DNA of 64,000 nt. Origin: Paragonimus skrjabini miyazakii (lineage: Eukaryota > Platyhelminthes > Trematoda > Plagiorchiida > Troglotrematidae). Each line of letters opens with the position of its first letter. Position 1 is the stretch's first letter. The stretch is from contig JTDE01000973.1 of the NCBI GenBank assembly GCA_014338405.1, forward strand, positions 112,608 through 176,607, read 5' to 3'. This document shows positions 38,101-48,845 of this stretch, piece after piece. Made by a program: the position numbers and the translations under genes. The notes beneath the pieces are model-generated. The model searched no databases. It had not been told where the DNA came from and saw nothing but the letters and a program-made list of their open reading frames with translations.

Positions 38101-38467
38101 AGCTGTTTCAGTTAACGTGTGAAACCCTAGATTTCTTCATGAGTCTGTAAATTTAAACAACGCCGTCAGAGGCATTCTTATGTACCATTATTGTTCCAAT
38201 GAAATAAAAGTGAAATTCTGTATCGAGTATCAGCGACGTGATATGTTACTGATGAGTTCTCGATGAATTGGTCAACTCTGCGTTGAGTATCTCTCACACT
38301 TGGCAGATTTTCTACCTGAATACAAAAAGCTGTGAATATATGCGTGATATTCACCTAAAAGCGTTTATGAAATATAAAACCATACAATGACAATAGCATA
38401 CATAAGTCGCCTATCGTCCTAATAATTTACGTTCCACCGACCGGAACGAGGGTATGCGCCACTGATA
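32191..38467. other. Long stretch with no supported gene
   Basis: The first ~300 bases should hold the upstream part of the minus-strand PLE, but no linker or RT motif could be followed. Beyond that only frames of 60-75 codons occur, such as 34463-34660 minus, 35975-36181 plus, 36725-36952 plus and 37840-38022 plus, with no motif. No repeats were recognised. Confidence 0.45.
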
Positions 38468-38562
38468 AAATCTAATGAAAGCGAAACTCACGCCTAGTGC
38501 TTCCTTTAGAATTGGGACAACCGAAAGGATTATCTGAATGCAAACGCTACGATCAAGTATGG
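38468..38562 (+). mobile_element. MITE family P, centre plus right half
   Basis: TCTAATGAAAGCGAAACTCA, GCCTAGTGCTTCCTTTAGAA, TTGGGACAACCGAAAGGATT, GAATGCAAACGCTACGATCA follows copy B from its central loop through its right arm (TCTAATGAGAGCGAAACTCG and so on). The left arm is missing, so this is a half-element, the mirror case of 4.85 kb. Confidence 0.6.
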
Positions 38563-40292
38563 GTATGGTTTAACTAGAAACTCGTCAGGCTTGTTGTTTT
38601 GTATAACGCTATGGTCACAGGTGGTTACAATTTGTAATCCTACTCACCTCTGTGAGGGCGTGAATAAGATTTACGCAACAAACCGTTAGTTTTACGTTCC
38701 GGTGTTCTCTATCACGGAAACACAGAGTTTATGACCAGCAACTGGTTTACACATATGGTTGCTTGTTGATATGTGTATCTGCATATCAAACTGTGTTGTA
38801 TGTGTAAGGTAGGTGGGCAAGTATTACGTCAAATCTTAATGCGTAATCGGATTTTCTTTTTGATCGACATGTCCGATTTGTCTACCACCTTACCAACTAT
38901 TCAGTGTTAACCCATAAACTTTAAAATTCTACTCGTTCCTCCAAATGTTTGGCAAACTTACAAACATTGAACCAATAATTGCAGTGTGTGAACTATCCTA
39001 GTCCCGTGTTCTCAATTCAAGATGTCATCAGAATTATGTAGGTTACCAATGTGCTGCCTAATCAACATTACCCATGCATGTACTCACAACAATCTGCCTC
39101 ACCGCGAACATATTTGCTTGTTGTTAACCAGATCACGAAATTCATGGATTGAATTGAATGTAGTTGATACCCCGTGATTGTTACAACATAAATACATCGC
39201 ATTCTAACGGAATTTGAATGCACCTGGAATGAGACAAATGCTCGGTGATAGTGTCCACTTTTGGAATTTAGCAAAAACTTCAAACAAACAGTGGTAAGGA
39301 GTCAAAACATGTCTACTTTTCTAGGTATTATCGTCGAATTGTAACAAAACTGCCAGAACCGCCATCATCTAAATGGATCATAAGCAAAGTAGCTCGATCA
39401 CCTTGTTTCCACTACCAATCTCTTCACTCTAGTCAACGTAATATTAGAAAGTAAGTAGCCCAATATAGCATAGGCTGGTTTCGCTTTATCAAACAATGCA
39501 AAACGATATATGTGTTTTGGTTAAACGGGGATAGAACGTGTAACCAATAGTGTAATTTTAGCGAATGTCACTGCAGGGCCATTTTAGACGAAACACATCG
39601 GTTTATAATTGAGCTGATTTATATCGAGGACCATACAAACTTGTTTGTAAAGATAAAATCTAACAGCAAGAGGCCAGAGTAAGCAGAAATATCAGTTAAT
39701 TCTACTACGTTTACTGCTACCCTCAATCAGGAGTGTAAGTTCCCATTAAGTGGAGATATATTGTGACAAACGCACCAACTCCCAGTACGAGTTAAATCTC
39801 TTTAGTTGTTGGTGCATTGCACAGTCTTAGTCAACTTTCAAATCGTAATTCACCACTTCTGAAGTGAGAGTCCAACTCACAGTGAAACAGAACATTTTAG
39901 TCAGATAAATGCTTGTTGGTAGCAACAAAACATTTGTCGATCAAACTTGTCGTTTCAGGATCGTTGTTTCTCTAGCCGGCTCAAATGCCCTGGAATGTCG
40001 CACAGTTCCCATTTGGGATTCATGTAAATTGCTGAGTCTGATTAACTACTTACCACCGGTTTCAGTTTGATCGTCACCCACTTCGAGCCGTGGATTTTGC
40101 GTGTAGATAACCCACTCAGACCTTCTTAGAGTTCATCATTATTGTACATCCTTAACTTGACCAGGGCTCCAACTAAGACGGCCAATCATTTTGTCTGAAG
40201 AGGAAAGATGCAACCAACTGTTAGTGATATTCAACTTAACTTATTCAATTCCTTTGACTACACAATAAAAACTGGCGATATTTCATAACAAG
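38563..40292. other. No supported gene
   Basis: One 71-codon minus-strand frame (39068-39283) has no recognisable motif. Nothing else was found. Confidence 0.45.
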
Positions 40293-40560
40293 TTTAATGA
40301 ACTCGAGGACTTTAATCTTTCTCGGAAGTTCTAGTCACGCGGTTATTGGTTAGAGCTGATGGGGCAATTACTGCGCCTACTAGCGAGAGGATTGGACCAC
40401 CTGGTCATTAGTTACAGATGAAAGTGGTTGAGAGTCCAGATACGATACACTGGTCATGTCTAGTGTGAGGTCAGTGGCTCAGTGGTCAATACGATCGTCT
40501 GATGAAAGCACGGTCAGAGTTCCAATATTGGCGTGGTAAATGTATACAGTAATAACATGC
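40293..40560 (+). repeat. Dispersed repeat family C, copy 2, with SINE-like boxes
   Basis: This aligns with 2563-2760 (AATGAA..GGAGACTT against AATGAA..GAGGACTT, CGGAAGTTCTARTCAC, ACCTGGTCATTAGTTA against ACCTGACCAGTTAGTA). TGGCTCAGTGGT at 40475-40486 fits a pol III A box. AGAGTTCCAATATT at 40516-40529 is a weakened B box (usual GGTTCGANNCC) at normal spacing. A tRNA-derived SINE joined to an unknown body, or inserted in it, would explain this. Confidence 0.55.
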
Positions 40561-40580
40561 ATCAACAATAACGAAATTTG

Positions 40581-40665
40581 AACCTGGTACATTTTTCAAA
40601 CGAGGCTGCCCGGAAAATTTATCTGCGCCCAAAGGCTGTGATCGAAAGTGAATGACGTTCAACTT
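40581..40665 (+). mobile_element. MITE family P, right half only (diverged)
   Basis: GTACATTTTTCAAACGAGGC, TGCCCGGAAAATTTATCTGC and GTGATCGAAAGTGAATGACG then TTCAAC parallel the 18.64 kb half-element (GCATTTTTTGAAAGAGGCTG, GGCCGGAAAGTCTGTC, GTGATCAGACATAAATGATG, TTCGAC). It sits between repeat C and the PLE at 40.8 kb. Confidence 0.5.
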
Positions 40666-40818
40666 GGATGTAACGAAATCTTCAACCGTTCATCATTAGC
40701 GTTATTTGAAGTACTGACCCTGGAGTTGCATTTGAAATATCACTTTTGTTGTCAGTTGTTTGCCGGGTTGTTCACCGATACACTGTAGATGGTACAGGAA
40801 TTTCTGAGATAAACTTTA

Positions 40819-41393
40819 CTAGCAAACGGATACCCCGACAAATTCATCGGGGCATATAATACGGTGAGGAAGAGCACTGAGCCCATACTGACAGCTCAAA
40901 AGAAGGATGTTTTCTTATTCTTGCCATTCAAAGGTGATCACTTAGCCAACGAAATAAAGCACCAATTAAAGTCTGTTCTGGTTCGAACGTATGCGGCTGC
41001 GCAGTTGCGCTTATTCAAACCACCAGAGGACTAGTTCTCCGCAATCACGATTGTAGCTTGCCAAACTCTTCTGCCTCCCCTGTTGTTTACCAGTTCACTT
41101 GCAGTTGCAGTGACGTTTACATAGGCAGAACAGATCGACAACTATCTCAGCGAGTCGCCGAACACATTCCGAAATGGTTGAAACAACAGATGACACACCA
41201 GCCTCAACTTGTTGCACTGACAGCTCGCAACCTAACGTCATCGATCGCTAAACACCTCATGAAAACAGGTGACCAAGTTGATTCATTAAACTTATTCAAA
41301 ATACTGTTGCGCAATCGAAACCCGAAGATATCAGCTTTCTGTGAAGCGACGCTTATTCGAACTTACCAGCCGACGTTATGTACACAAAAGTAG
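40819..41393 (+). pseudogene. PLE C-terminal linker and intact GIY-YIG domain
   Basis: From 40819 one frame reads LLANGYPDKFI, KKDVFLFLPFKGDHLANE and AAAQLRLFKPPE, the linker that joins the reverse transcriptase to the endonuclease in PLEs. It meets a TAG at 41032-41034. A shift to the next frame near 41031 restores it and runs open for 111 codons (41058-41393). In that domain, residues 9-13 are VVYQF, C15 and C17 sit in the CxC pair, 21-23 are YIG, 27-40 are RQLSQRVAEHIPKW, H66 lies in SSIAKHL, and E96 is the likely late catalytic glutamate of the GIY-YIG fold. It ends YQPTLCTQK. The open frame begins at TTG, which is only a frame edge. This is the best PLE copy in the window, but it is 5'-truncated and frameshifted. 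The enzyme would nick target DNA for insertion. No RT core was found upstream. Confidence 0.8.
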
Positions 41394-41580
41394 TTGAGGC
41401 AGCCTATCGGGTTGCCATGGTCGTGACTACATAATACTTGGTGTGCCTGTCTAATCCCTTTCTGTCCTTATCTGTATGATGTATACGACTGGCATGTTTT
41501 ATGTTTGCAACTGATGAGAGTAAATGAAATGTTAACATATCGCAACAAAGGTTCTCTCTCTGCTCTGATGAAATCGTTTC
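41394..41580 (+). mobile_element. Probable 3' untranslated end of the 40.8 kb PLE
   Basis: Bases 41506-41575 (CAACTGATGAGAGTAAATGA, AATGTTAACATATCG, TTCTCTCTCTGCTCTGATGA) resemble the right arm of the fold-back element at 8728-8808. Shared terminal sequence suggests this is the conserved 3' end of the PLE. The exact terminus and any target duplication are not resolved. Confidence 0.5.
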
Positions 41581-44559
41581 TATCACCAATAAAATCGCGT
41601 GCCCTTCACAGAGTTATTTGTCAGCACATTTTGAACGAACACTGAGTAAAAAAAACTACCATTTTTACAAACTGTATTGTGATGTACATCCTCCCTATGA
41701 GGTTCAACGTTACATTTTGGCATGGGGCTGAACACTGGGTCAAACATATACAAGTATATGTCATACTCATTATAGTGCATGACAGTCCACAGTGTGTATA
41801 ATTCAGACTGAGTATTAGCTAATATCATGTACAACACTCGTGTTTGGACCGTTAATTAGAGATATTTTGATGCTGACTCAATATACCCGTCCAGTATTAG
41901 AGTGACTCAAGGCTATCGCGTTGCCTGGATGCCCAAAGTTTCTAACTCAACAAAAATTGCTCTCATGATGGATTACCCAGTAGTACATTTGACGTACTAG
42001 AGTGAACCGTGTGACTCTTTCAGTTATAATTAGAGGGAAACCTAGTATCTGTTGTACAGTTCCAGAAACCATAGGATTATTAGTGAAAGGTTGATGTAAA
42101 CAATCTACAGCAGTGTCAGAATTTTCTTCCAATTAGGTTATAGCTCCGACTGTTTTCCTTATCACGTGCTTGTAGCCGCGTGATTCCCATAACATCAGTG
42201 TTCGGGTCATTCACCTTCTCGATAATCCGTTATCCGTTTGCATGCAGCTTATATTTCAGTGAACTGTCATTATCGGCAAACGTGTAGTAAAAGTACAATA
42301 CAGGTCACATCTTTCAAAAACAATTCATAAACTACTGTTGTTTACTACATAGTTCGGAGTAACTAGAGAAAAACTCGGCAAGGAAGTAAACATATTCTCT
42401 TTTTCGGTCAGTCACGCAAAAATGCAATTGATATTGAGGGGAGTGAGAACCGTTGGCGGTTGACGTTAATGCGTTTGCAATAACCGAGCTAATCAAATTT
42501 TTATTTACAGTTTGCACGCGAGCTTTTTAAAAAATTATGTGCATCATTCAAAAAACTTTTGAGAGAAGGTTGTTTCTCCTTGGACATCAAGAGTGTATTT
42601 CTAATACAAAATCATTTGTCTGTAAACGTTAATTCATGTACTATATCGAAATTGCTTTCATTTTTTGACCAAAACTAACATGCTGTTAGTGACAAAATAG
42701 TTACTTTTTGAAATTGTAATCAGTCATTCAGTCATTTCACGTTTAGCACAGTGGTTCCGATAAGCTGCCTGTAATTGACTCATTTAAGTCATTTTGTGTT
42801 TTGGTCTCGACTCGAAATAAACGTTTTCTACGATATGCCGAAGCCATTGCAATCAGACATCGTAATCCCATTTTGTGCGTTGATGTTGACGTGGTAGCAA
42901 CTGAACCGATTGTGAACTTTGATCTTTCGTGATTGTCTTGTGGTTTGAAATTTTGTACATTTTAACTCGTCTGCAGTAAACACCAGTGGAGATGCAATGA
43001 AATCCGCTCGGGCATAAATTATGTCATGTCAGTCTCTTGTCCGCTCTATTCAAATTTGTAACGGAGAATGGTTGGTTCAAACTGCTTGTCGTCAATATTA
43101 GAAAGAATCACGCGATTACCTTTTTGCTTGCAGATTGAAACACATCAGCATCGCGTGCCTTAGTTCACTCATCATGTTCATTATATGAACATATTTGCAG
43201 CTATCCCGGTGATCTCACATCAAAGAGAATTAAATTGCCACACACAAACCTTTCTTTACAAATGGTTACGGGGACGTGCTGGTACATTATTTCAAAACCA
43301 ACGAATCTGTTTTGCGAACATAATTTAGTTTAAAAGATACGGATGCTGACGGATTTAGAAGAAAAACAACATGTGTGCACTAATGCCTGGATGTTCGTTA
43401 AAGCTGATCGTCCTTTCTAGTCAAATAGTTCTGCCCACCTAAACTCATTGTCTGTTTTATGTGGTTATTCGGCATTCATTCAGTATTTCCGCTCAATTGA
43501 TATTGACTGCCACCTCAAAACGCACTGTTTTAGACGGATCCAAAACCGGTAAAACCACGGTCTCTTTTAGAAAAATGTGAAACAAGTTGTATTTTCATAT
43601 ATGTCAAAAAGAAAAATGAATAAGCTTGATCTATATGGTGAGCTCCGAAGTACTACTGAGTATAATGCACATGTGTAGCTCAATTTAGACATAAAACAGA
43701 GTTCTAGAAAGTGAAACATAAATTGAAGGATCAAACAAACGCAAATAACAAAAGATTTTTTTGAACAGTGAGCTAGAAATGACTCACACAATACGGTTTG
43801 GCACCACTGATTGCACAGACACTTTAGATGTTTGATATAAATTGACATTTATATGACGTGACGTCCTCATTTATAAACACTGTGTTCCATGAAACAACTT
43901 GCAATGTGGGTAAAGTTGTTAAAATAGCCGTAGGACTTTGTTCTTACCGGTAAATAAACTAAAATTGACATTGCTTTCTCGAGCACATTGTTTGCGATAT
44001 AACTACTGGACATTTGTATCCAATGTACAGTTGATGCTTCGATAGACAGCACTTTTGAGTGTGCTTTCCGTGCAGGTTTTCATGACTAAAACCTGGCCCA
44101 CATGTCTAAAAATGACCATAGAATCGATATTCTACCCAGCAGTTAGCAACGGAGACTTGTTAATTTAGTTAAGACTCAGTGTTTGAAATGTGGGTTCCGG
44201 CTAGAATGAAACCAGAGGCAGAAACAGCACACTTTCCCAACCTCGTTGATGTTGACAAATTTACAATTCTAGGTACCATATCCATTTATGAAGGCTGTAA
44301 TAATTCACGTATGTTAATCTTAGGTTTGAATCAAACCCATGTTAAGTGAGAGCCAATTAGGAAAGAATAAACGAGTGGCTGTCTTTCGTCCGAAAATCAG
44401 ATGATACGATCAATAAGTCAATAAACAGGACGCCTAAATGAAAATTGCTGAAAATATACTAAAAAAGCCTTTGATTTATGGAGTACAATGAAAACTGACA
44501 TTATACACATTTTTTCACAATTTTTTCACAAATATCATTTGAGGAAATCAGTCAACAGC
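41581..44559. other. No supported gene
   Basis: Minus-strand frames of 61-93 codons (41583-41837, 41947-42132, 42332-42517, 43567-43848, 43867-44052) have AT-rich, cysteine- and phenylalanine-rich or otherwise featureless content. No motif was recognised. Confidence 0.45.
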
Positions 44560-44760
44560 CGGAATAAAACAAACAGATGGACGCATTGGAACCTAAAGGA
44601 CATCCCGGCTACTTTTGTAAACTTTACCTGTTCAGTTTCTGCGAAATACAAGAGGCAACCAACGAAACTGAAAACAATGTGCAACGATCTATCTTTCTTA
44701 GATAAGCACGGCGAACTGTATGAACATCCACCATATATACTGAACATGAAGTCCACAAAA
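44560..44760 (+). pseudogene. Possible PLE GIY-YIG remnant
   Basis: Within an open frame of 127 codons (44488-44871), the piece ATFVNFTCSVSAKYKRQPTK then LKTMCNDLSFLDK can be laid against the PLE pattern VVYxFTCSCxxxYIGRTxRKL..R..EHxPxWLDK. The YIG triplet is replaced by YKR, and the first cysteine of the CxC pair is kept. The rest of the frame adds no further motif. The minus strand is also open over the same interval, so the open frame alone is no proof of coding. Confidence 0.38.
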
Positions 44761-45675
44761 TTATACGTAGCAGAATGCATTAGAATCTCACCGGTCTCCT
44801 GTATCACAAACATTGAGACCGCATCAATTTATACAACCACACGTTTAGCTGTCACACGGGTTACTTTGTAAGAGGGTATGAACAGCTGGCTGCTGGTCAT
44901 AAGAAACACGTTCACAATTAGCCGAAAACAGAAACGCCCAACTAAAAAATGACAACCGACATTGTCCGAAACGAGGAACACTACCCAAACAGGACATATT
45001 CTAATTTGTTCGCGACAAATTGAAGCAATCAGAACTACTTTTTCCAGTTTGTTGAGATTATGACTATTTGCCATCATAATCAATTCAATGTTATGTCGAA
45101 TAATTACGCTGTTTCGATGGGTTCATGTGATAATCACCTTTTTCGTCTTTTGCTCAGTTCCTTATGTCGTGGCTTTCGTTCTGTTGACATTTGTATCGGT
45201 GTGTAAAAACGTTTGCTTTTCCATTGGTGGTCAAAACGTGTAAACGTTTCCATCACAGTACATTACATTGTTTGCGTCTTCTCATAGTTTATTCAAAAGT
45301 ATGCTTATCAAACATGCACATTCTTCAAGGTTTTGTGGAAGGTTAGCTGAACTGGTCCACAATCGACCTTGAAGTTCGTTCTAATTAAGATGACGTTGAC
45401 TATCGTATCGTTGATAACACAAATTAGGCGGTTAGTACCTCTATTTAATCAAACTAATCAGGCAATTATCTCTGGATATTCATTAACAGATGGGAAATTT
45501 GCTCTTCCTTGATAGCCCTAGATTAGTTTCTGGCAAATTGTACCTGGCACTGGAGTTTATAACAATTTGTAGTGCACGAAACGTTGTCCAGTTCAGCTGA
45601 ACTCTGCGAAAGCTGACATACATAGTTTGATATTGGTGTGGTTATAATTCACCACTATTTTATTCATTAACGCAT
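44761..45675. other. No supported gene
   Basis: Only a minus-strand frame at 44829-45083 without recognisable motif. The part near 45600 may be the 3' flank of the next minus-strand PLE trace. Confidence 0.4.
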
Positions 45676-46010
45676 CTATGCAGCAGCTTTGTATGCGAGG
45701 ACGAAACCCCGGTATTGCTGTGCACATTTCCCCATTGAACAAGTGCGTAATGCAACTTTTTTGACGTAAAACGTTCTTGGCGCGAGATCTGTCCGGTGGT
45801 TCCTTACAGACATTAATCTGAACTGTATAATGAAACTAAGATCCGCCAATTTTGTAGAAAGTTTATAGGTTCGTGGAAGTTCTGAACGGTTGTTGACATG
45901 AGAAACTGCATTAAACAATTTGGACACACAAAACTTTTAACGGAAGGTTTAAATTTTTGAAGGTAAGCAAAGACACAATCACGATTGGGACGTAACTGAA
46001 CAAAAGAGAA
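45676..46010 (-). pseudogene. PLE linker and GIY-YIG remnant (minus strand)
   Basis: Two overlapping minus-strand frames carry the pieces. The upstream one (45813-46031) has CVFAYLQKFKPSVKSF, comparable with the PLE linker VFLPFKGDxx. The downstream one (45676-45927) has KLFNAVSHV, then LPRTYKLSTKLADLSFIIQF, then a run to RTDLAPRTFYVKKV. This fits the order (R/K)L..AVS, pre-domain linker, (V/I)IYQF, RTDRxLxxRVKEH. One frameshift and loss of the CxC and YIG residues are needed. The order of parts supports the call more than any single motif. Confidence 0.48.
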
Positions 46011-48734
46011 ACTCAGTGTGCTCATCAACATGAAACAGACAAAAGCAGTAGGGGTAACTAAAGTGTGTCTTTACCCTACCCAAATGAACTTCATTGTCAA
46101 GCTATTTGAAGACACGATTCGGAGTACTAAATACGTGCTCCAAATATGTGCTTGAAGTAATTAATGATGATGTTGCTATCACACTTTTTGTCAGGACATT
46201 CCAGATTAAAGACATCGGTAGCCGAACGTTTCTCTTTCGGCTCAGTTAAGGTAGCCGCTTAGCGCGTTATCTCTGTGTTAGCCGTTATGATCAAGCAATA
46301 AACTACTCGTAGATGATTAGGGGTTTGTTGAAGGCTAATTTTAACCGAAGATAAATCTACCCTGCAAAGTCCACAGTTCATCGATAACTACCGCATTGTG
46401 AACAAATTATGTGGATAAAGCGGTGAAATATGTAAATGTTATCATTTGTCATGCAGCCTTTCATCTTGACTTTTGAACAATTCATTGTGACAAACAACCT
46501 TCGGTATTTGGATCAGGTTAAACGAGCAGCAGCGAGCTGAACATGAAAGATAACAGCTGAGTAAAAGCAAACAATCGACCCAGTAATTGTGAACACCTGG
46601 TTTTGGTGACCACCAGCTAAGTGACTGGTAGTCACTTTGCTCTTTCCGAATCTCATTGGCATCATGCGTGTCACAGAACCGTACTAACTACCTGTAGACA
46701 TGCGTCAGATTGTAGTTTCGTCATTTATTCACAGGTTCCTTCCCACCACGGTTGCAGGAAGGCATGCAAATTGATTATTTTACTTGTTCGCTTCCTTTTT
46801 CCGGTAATTATAAACTGGACACCATACATAACTGATTGAAGGTCTGCACCTACATAGAGTCTTGAGCCATCTCATCTTGAAAAGAAGCCCCAGATTTGAG
46901 TGTCGCCCTTCTTAGGTTGCACCACTAGTTTACACCTTTGCACCGACCGGAAATGAAACCCCGACCACATTTCCATGAGATAACCATGTTGACAACCGCG
47001 TCATTATTTTCACGGTTAGCGTAACCAAATTATCATAGGCAAACGTCAGATGCATTGGTTGTTTTCGATTAATGAACGAATAACTGGAATATCGGATACT
47101 ATTTTGCACACGGCTGCACAATCAAGTTACAGGCTGGGCCGTGGGCACCCTTTAATGATTGGCCGTTGTTTGTAACCCAGAAGTGCACAACATTAAAGTC
47201 CCACTGTAGCTTCGCACTTTCTATCGGATTGTCTATCACGAGTCAAATTTTGATGTCAACAGTTTCTAGTGACAAGGAGCACTTGACAAACTCATGCACT
47301 ATGTGTATGAATAAAAGAAAAACTGTAGGCCACGGAAGCCAGTAAAACACTATTAGTTTTCTCGAAACCAACCATTCACTTTCATATGAAAGAAATGGTC
47401 TAGGAAGTAACTGGCAAGCAATAGGAGTGAAAGATGATCCATAGTTAACTCGGAATAGTGTTAAATTGTTTATCCGGTCGAACAGTTAAGATAAAATTAG
47501 TCGTTATGTATTCTCCTTTAATTTGTTGTCAGAGATCATTGATAAGATTTCTTAGATTGCTGGAAACATTCCGAAATCCTAACCCCACAACAGTTTGAAG
47601 TGCACTTTAATCAGTCGTGCAGAAACCCCATGATGACGGATTCACGCGAAACATTTTCCACAGTGGCCGAAAATCATCTCAAAACTGCGGCACAGAAACA
47701 ACTAAGCCAAAATATGGTAAAGTTTACCATATTTCGATATAAGTAAACAATGAATCTGTGAGCGCCCGTTCCAAATATTTTGGCGACTGCCAAGCTGTAT
47801 AATGCTTGTATAGAGAAAAGGAGAAGTAGTGAATATGGAGCACAACTTCTTGAAGACGGGTGCAGTTCACAGCCCCTCGGTAAACTAGGAGATTTAGTGT
47901 ACAATTTGTCAAAACAGTTTCACAGTTTGTATCAGCTGTCTTCAGTTGACGAGATCACGGATAAAGTATCCAACATCCTCCCGGCGCAAATCAGCACCAA
48001 CAAACACTGAATAGATTCCTCAACGACTGAAGGAAACTCGGTGAAAAGAGTGAAGTGGACAGCTATTCCTGATTTCACTTTTGAATGTCACCATTCGGAC
48101 GTTCAATATTAACCCGTTGGTTTTTGCTGCCTTCTGAACACCACCACGAGAGTAAAGACCAGCCAGTATGCTTCAAGTGACCACCATATTTCTCACCCTA
48201 TATTGTTTCAAACTCTGCTAACAGAACACTGATACAAACACACGGCCGACATTCGCTCAGTCATCACATTGGTTTAGAACTACGGTTCAGCCGGATGGTT
48301 TCAACAATAGATATCCGTACTATGAGCCTTTACGCAAACTTTTTCTTGTGGTTAACACTCAACATAGCTTACTTCTGGATAACATGGCCATGGTACCAAA
48401 AGTCAGTCTTTTCCGATATCCTCACTTAGTTCAAGTATACTCACTAATCACATGCAACTGGTAGTATTACTGCCTAAGGTTAATACCAACGGGCAGCTCT
48501 TAACTGCTCTCCCCATATACTCTTTCAACAGAATTTGTAGGTTACATTAGCTGAATTCGATCACACGTTGAAACTCGAAGTTACTCGTCTATCCAGAAGC
48601 TCATAACCCTTTCATTCATCTAACCATTTGAAACTGCTTGTTTGTTGTTGGCTGTGCAGTGAGTTCCACACACTGAAAAGTGCTATGTTTCACGATTGTT
48701 GGATCATCTCTTGTATTTACGGTTCCCGTTTCGT
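46011..48734. other. No supported gene; two weak repeat traces
   Basis: CTTGAAAAGAAGCCCCAGAT, TTGAGT at about 46877-46902 resembles a piece of MITE family P (TTTCGAAAAGAAGCACTAGA, CTCGAGT). The reverse strand of 46930-47010 has a T-arm-like CGGGGTTTCATTTCCGG that could be a dead tRNA-like repeat. The frame 47780-48010 plus (76 codons, charged) is protein-like in composition but unrecognised. Confidence 0.35.
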
Positions 48735-48845
48735 TGCACCTCAAAAGTATTTTTTCGGTGCGCACCCGGTGCTAACATATGGACGCAAAGCAGAACTTCC
48801 AAAAATCGGCCAAAAAATTTACGTGATTTGTAAGAGTTTTCTTGA
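48735..48845 (+). pseudogene. PLE linker remnant
   Basis: The plus-strand frame at 48628-48921 contains QKYFFGAHPVLTYGRKAELP, then KIGQKIYVICKSF. In PLEs the region just before the GIY-YIG domain reads like RTFxAAHPVLxFxxxxELPx, followed by NVVYKFxC. The match covers the linker and the first strand of the domain. The rest of the frame no longer matches. A piece at 49274-49318 (RLSERVASVCLRRCVE) could be a displaced part of the LSxRVxEHxPxWVE helix, but that is weak. Confidence 0.48.

Noticed and set aside
44535..44813. Minus-strand frame of 92 codons
   Set aside because: Antisense to the possible PLE remnant and without motif. Only one strand can be used, and the plus strand has the better, though weak, match.
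46621..46839. Possible PLE domain (CSFVIYSQVP, GCRKACKL)
   Set aside because: Only a vague resemblance to VIYxFxC...RK. No second motif in order and no linker.
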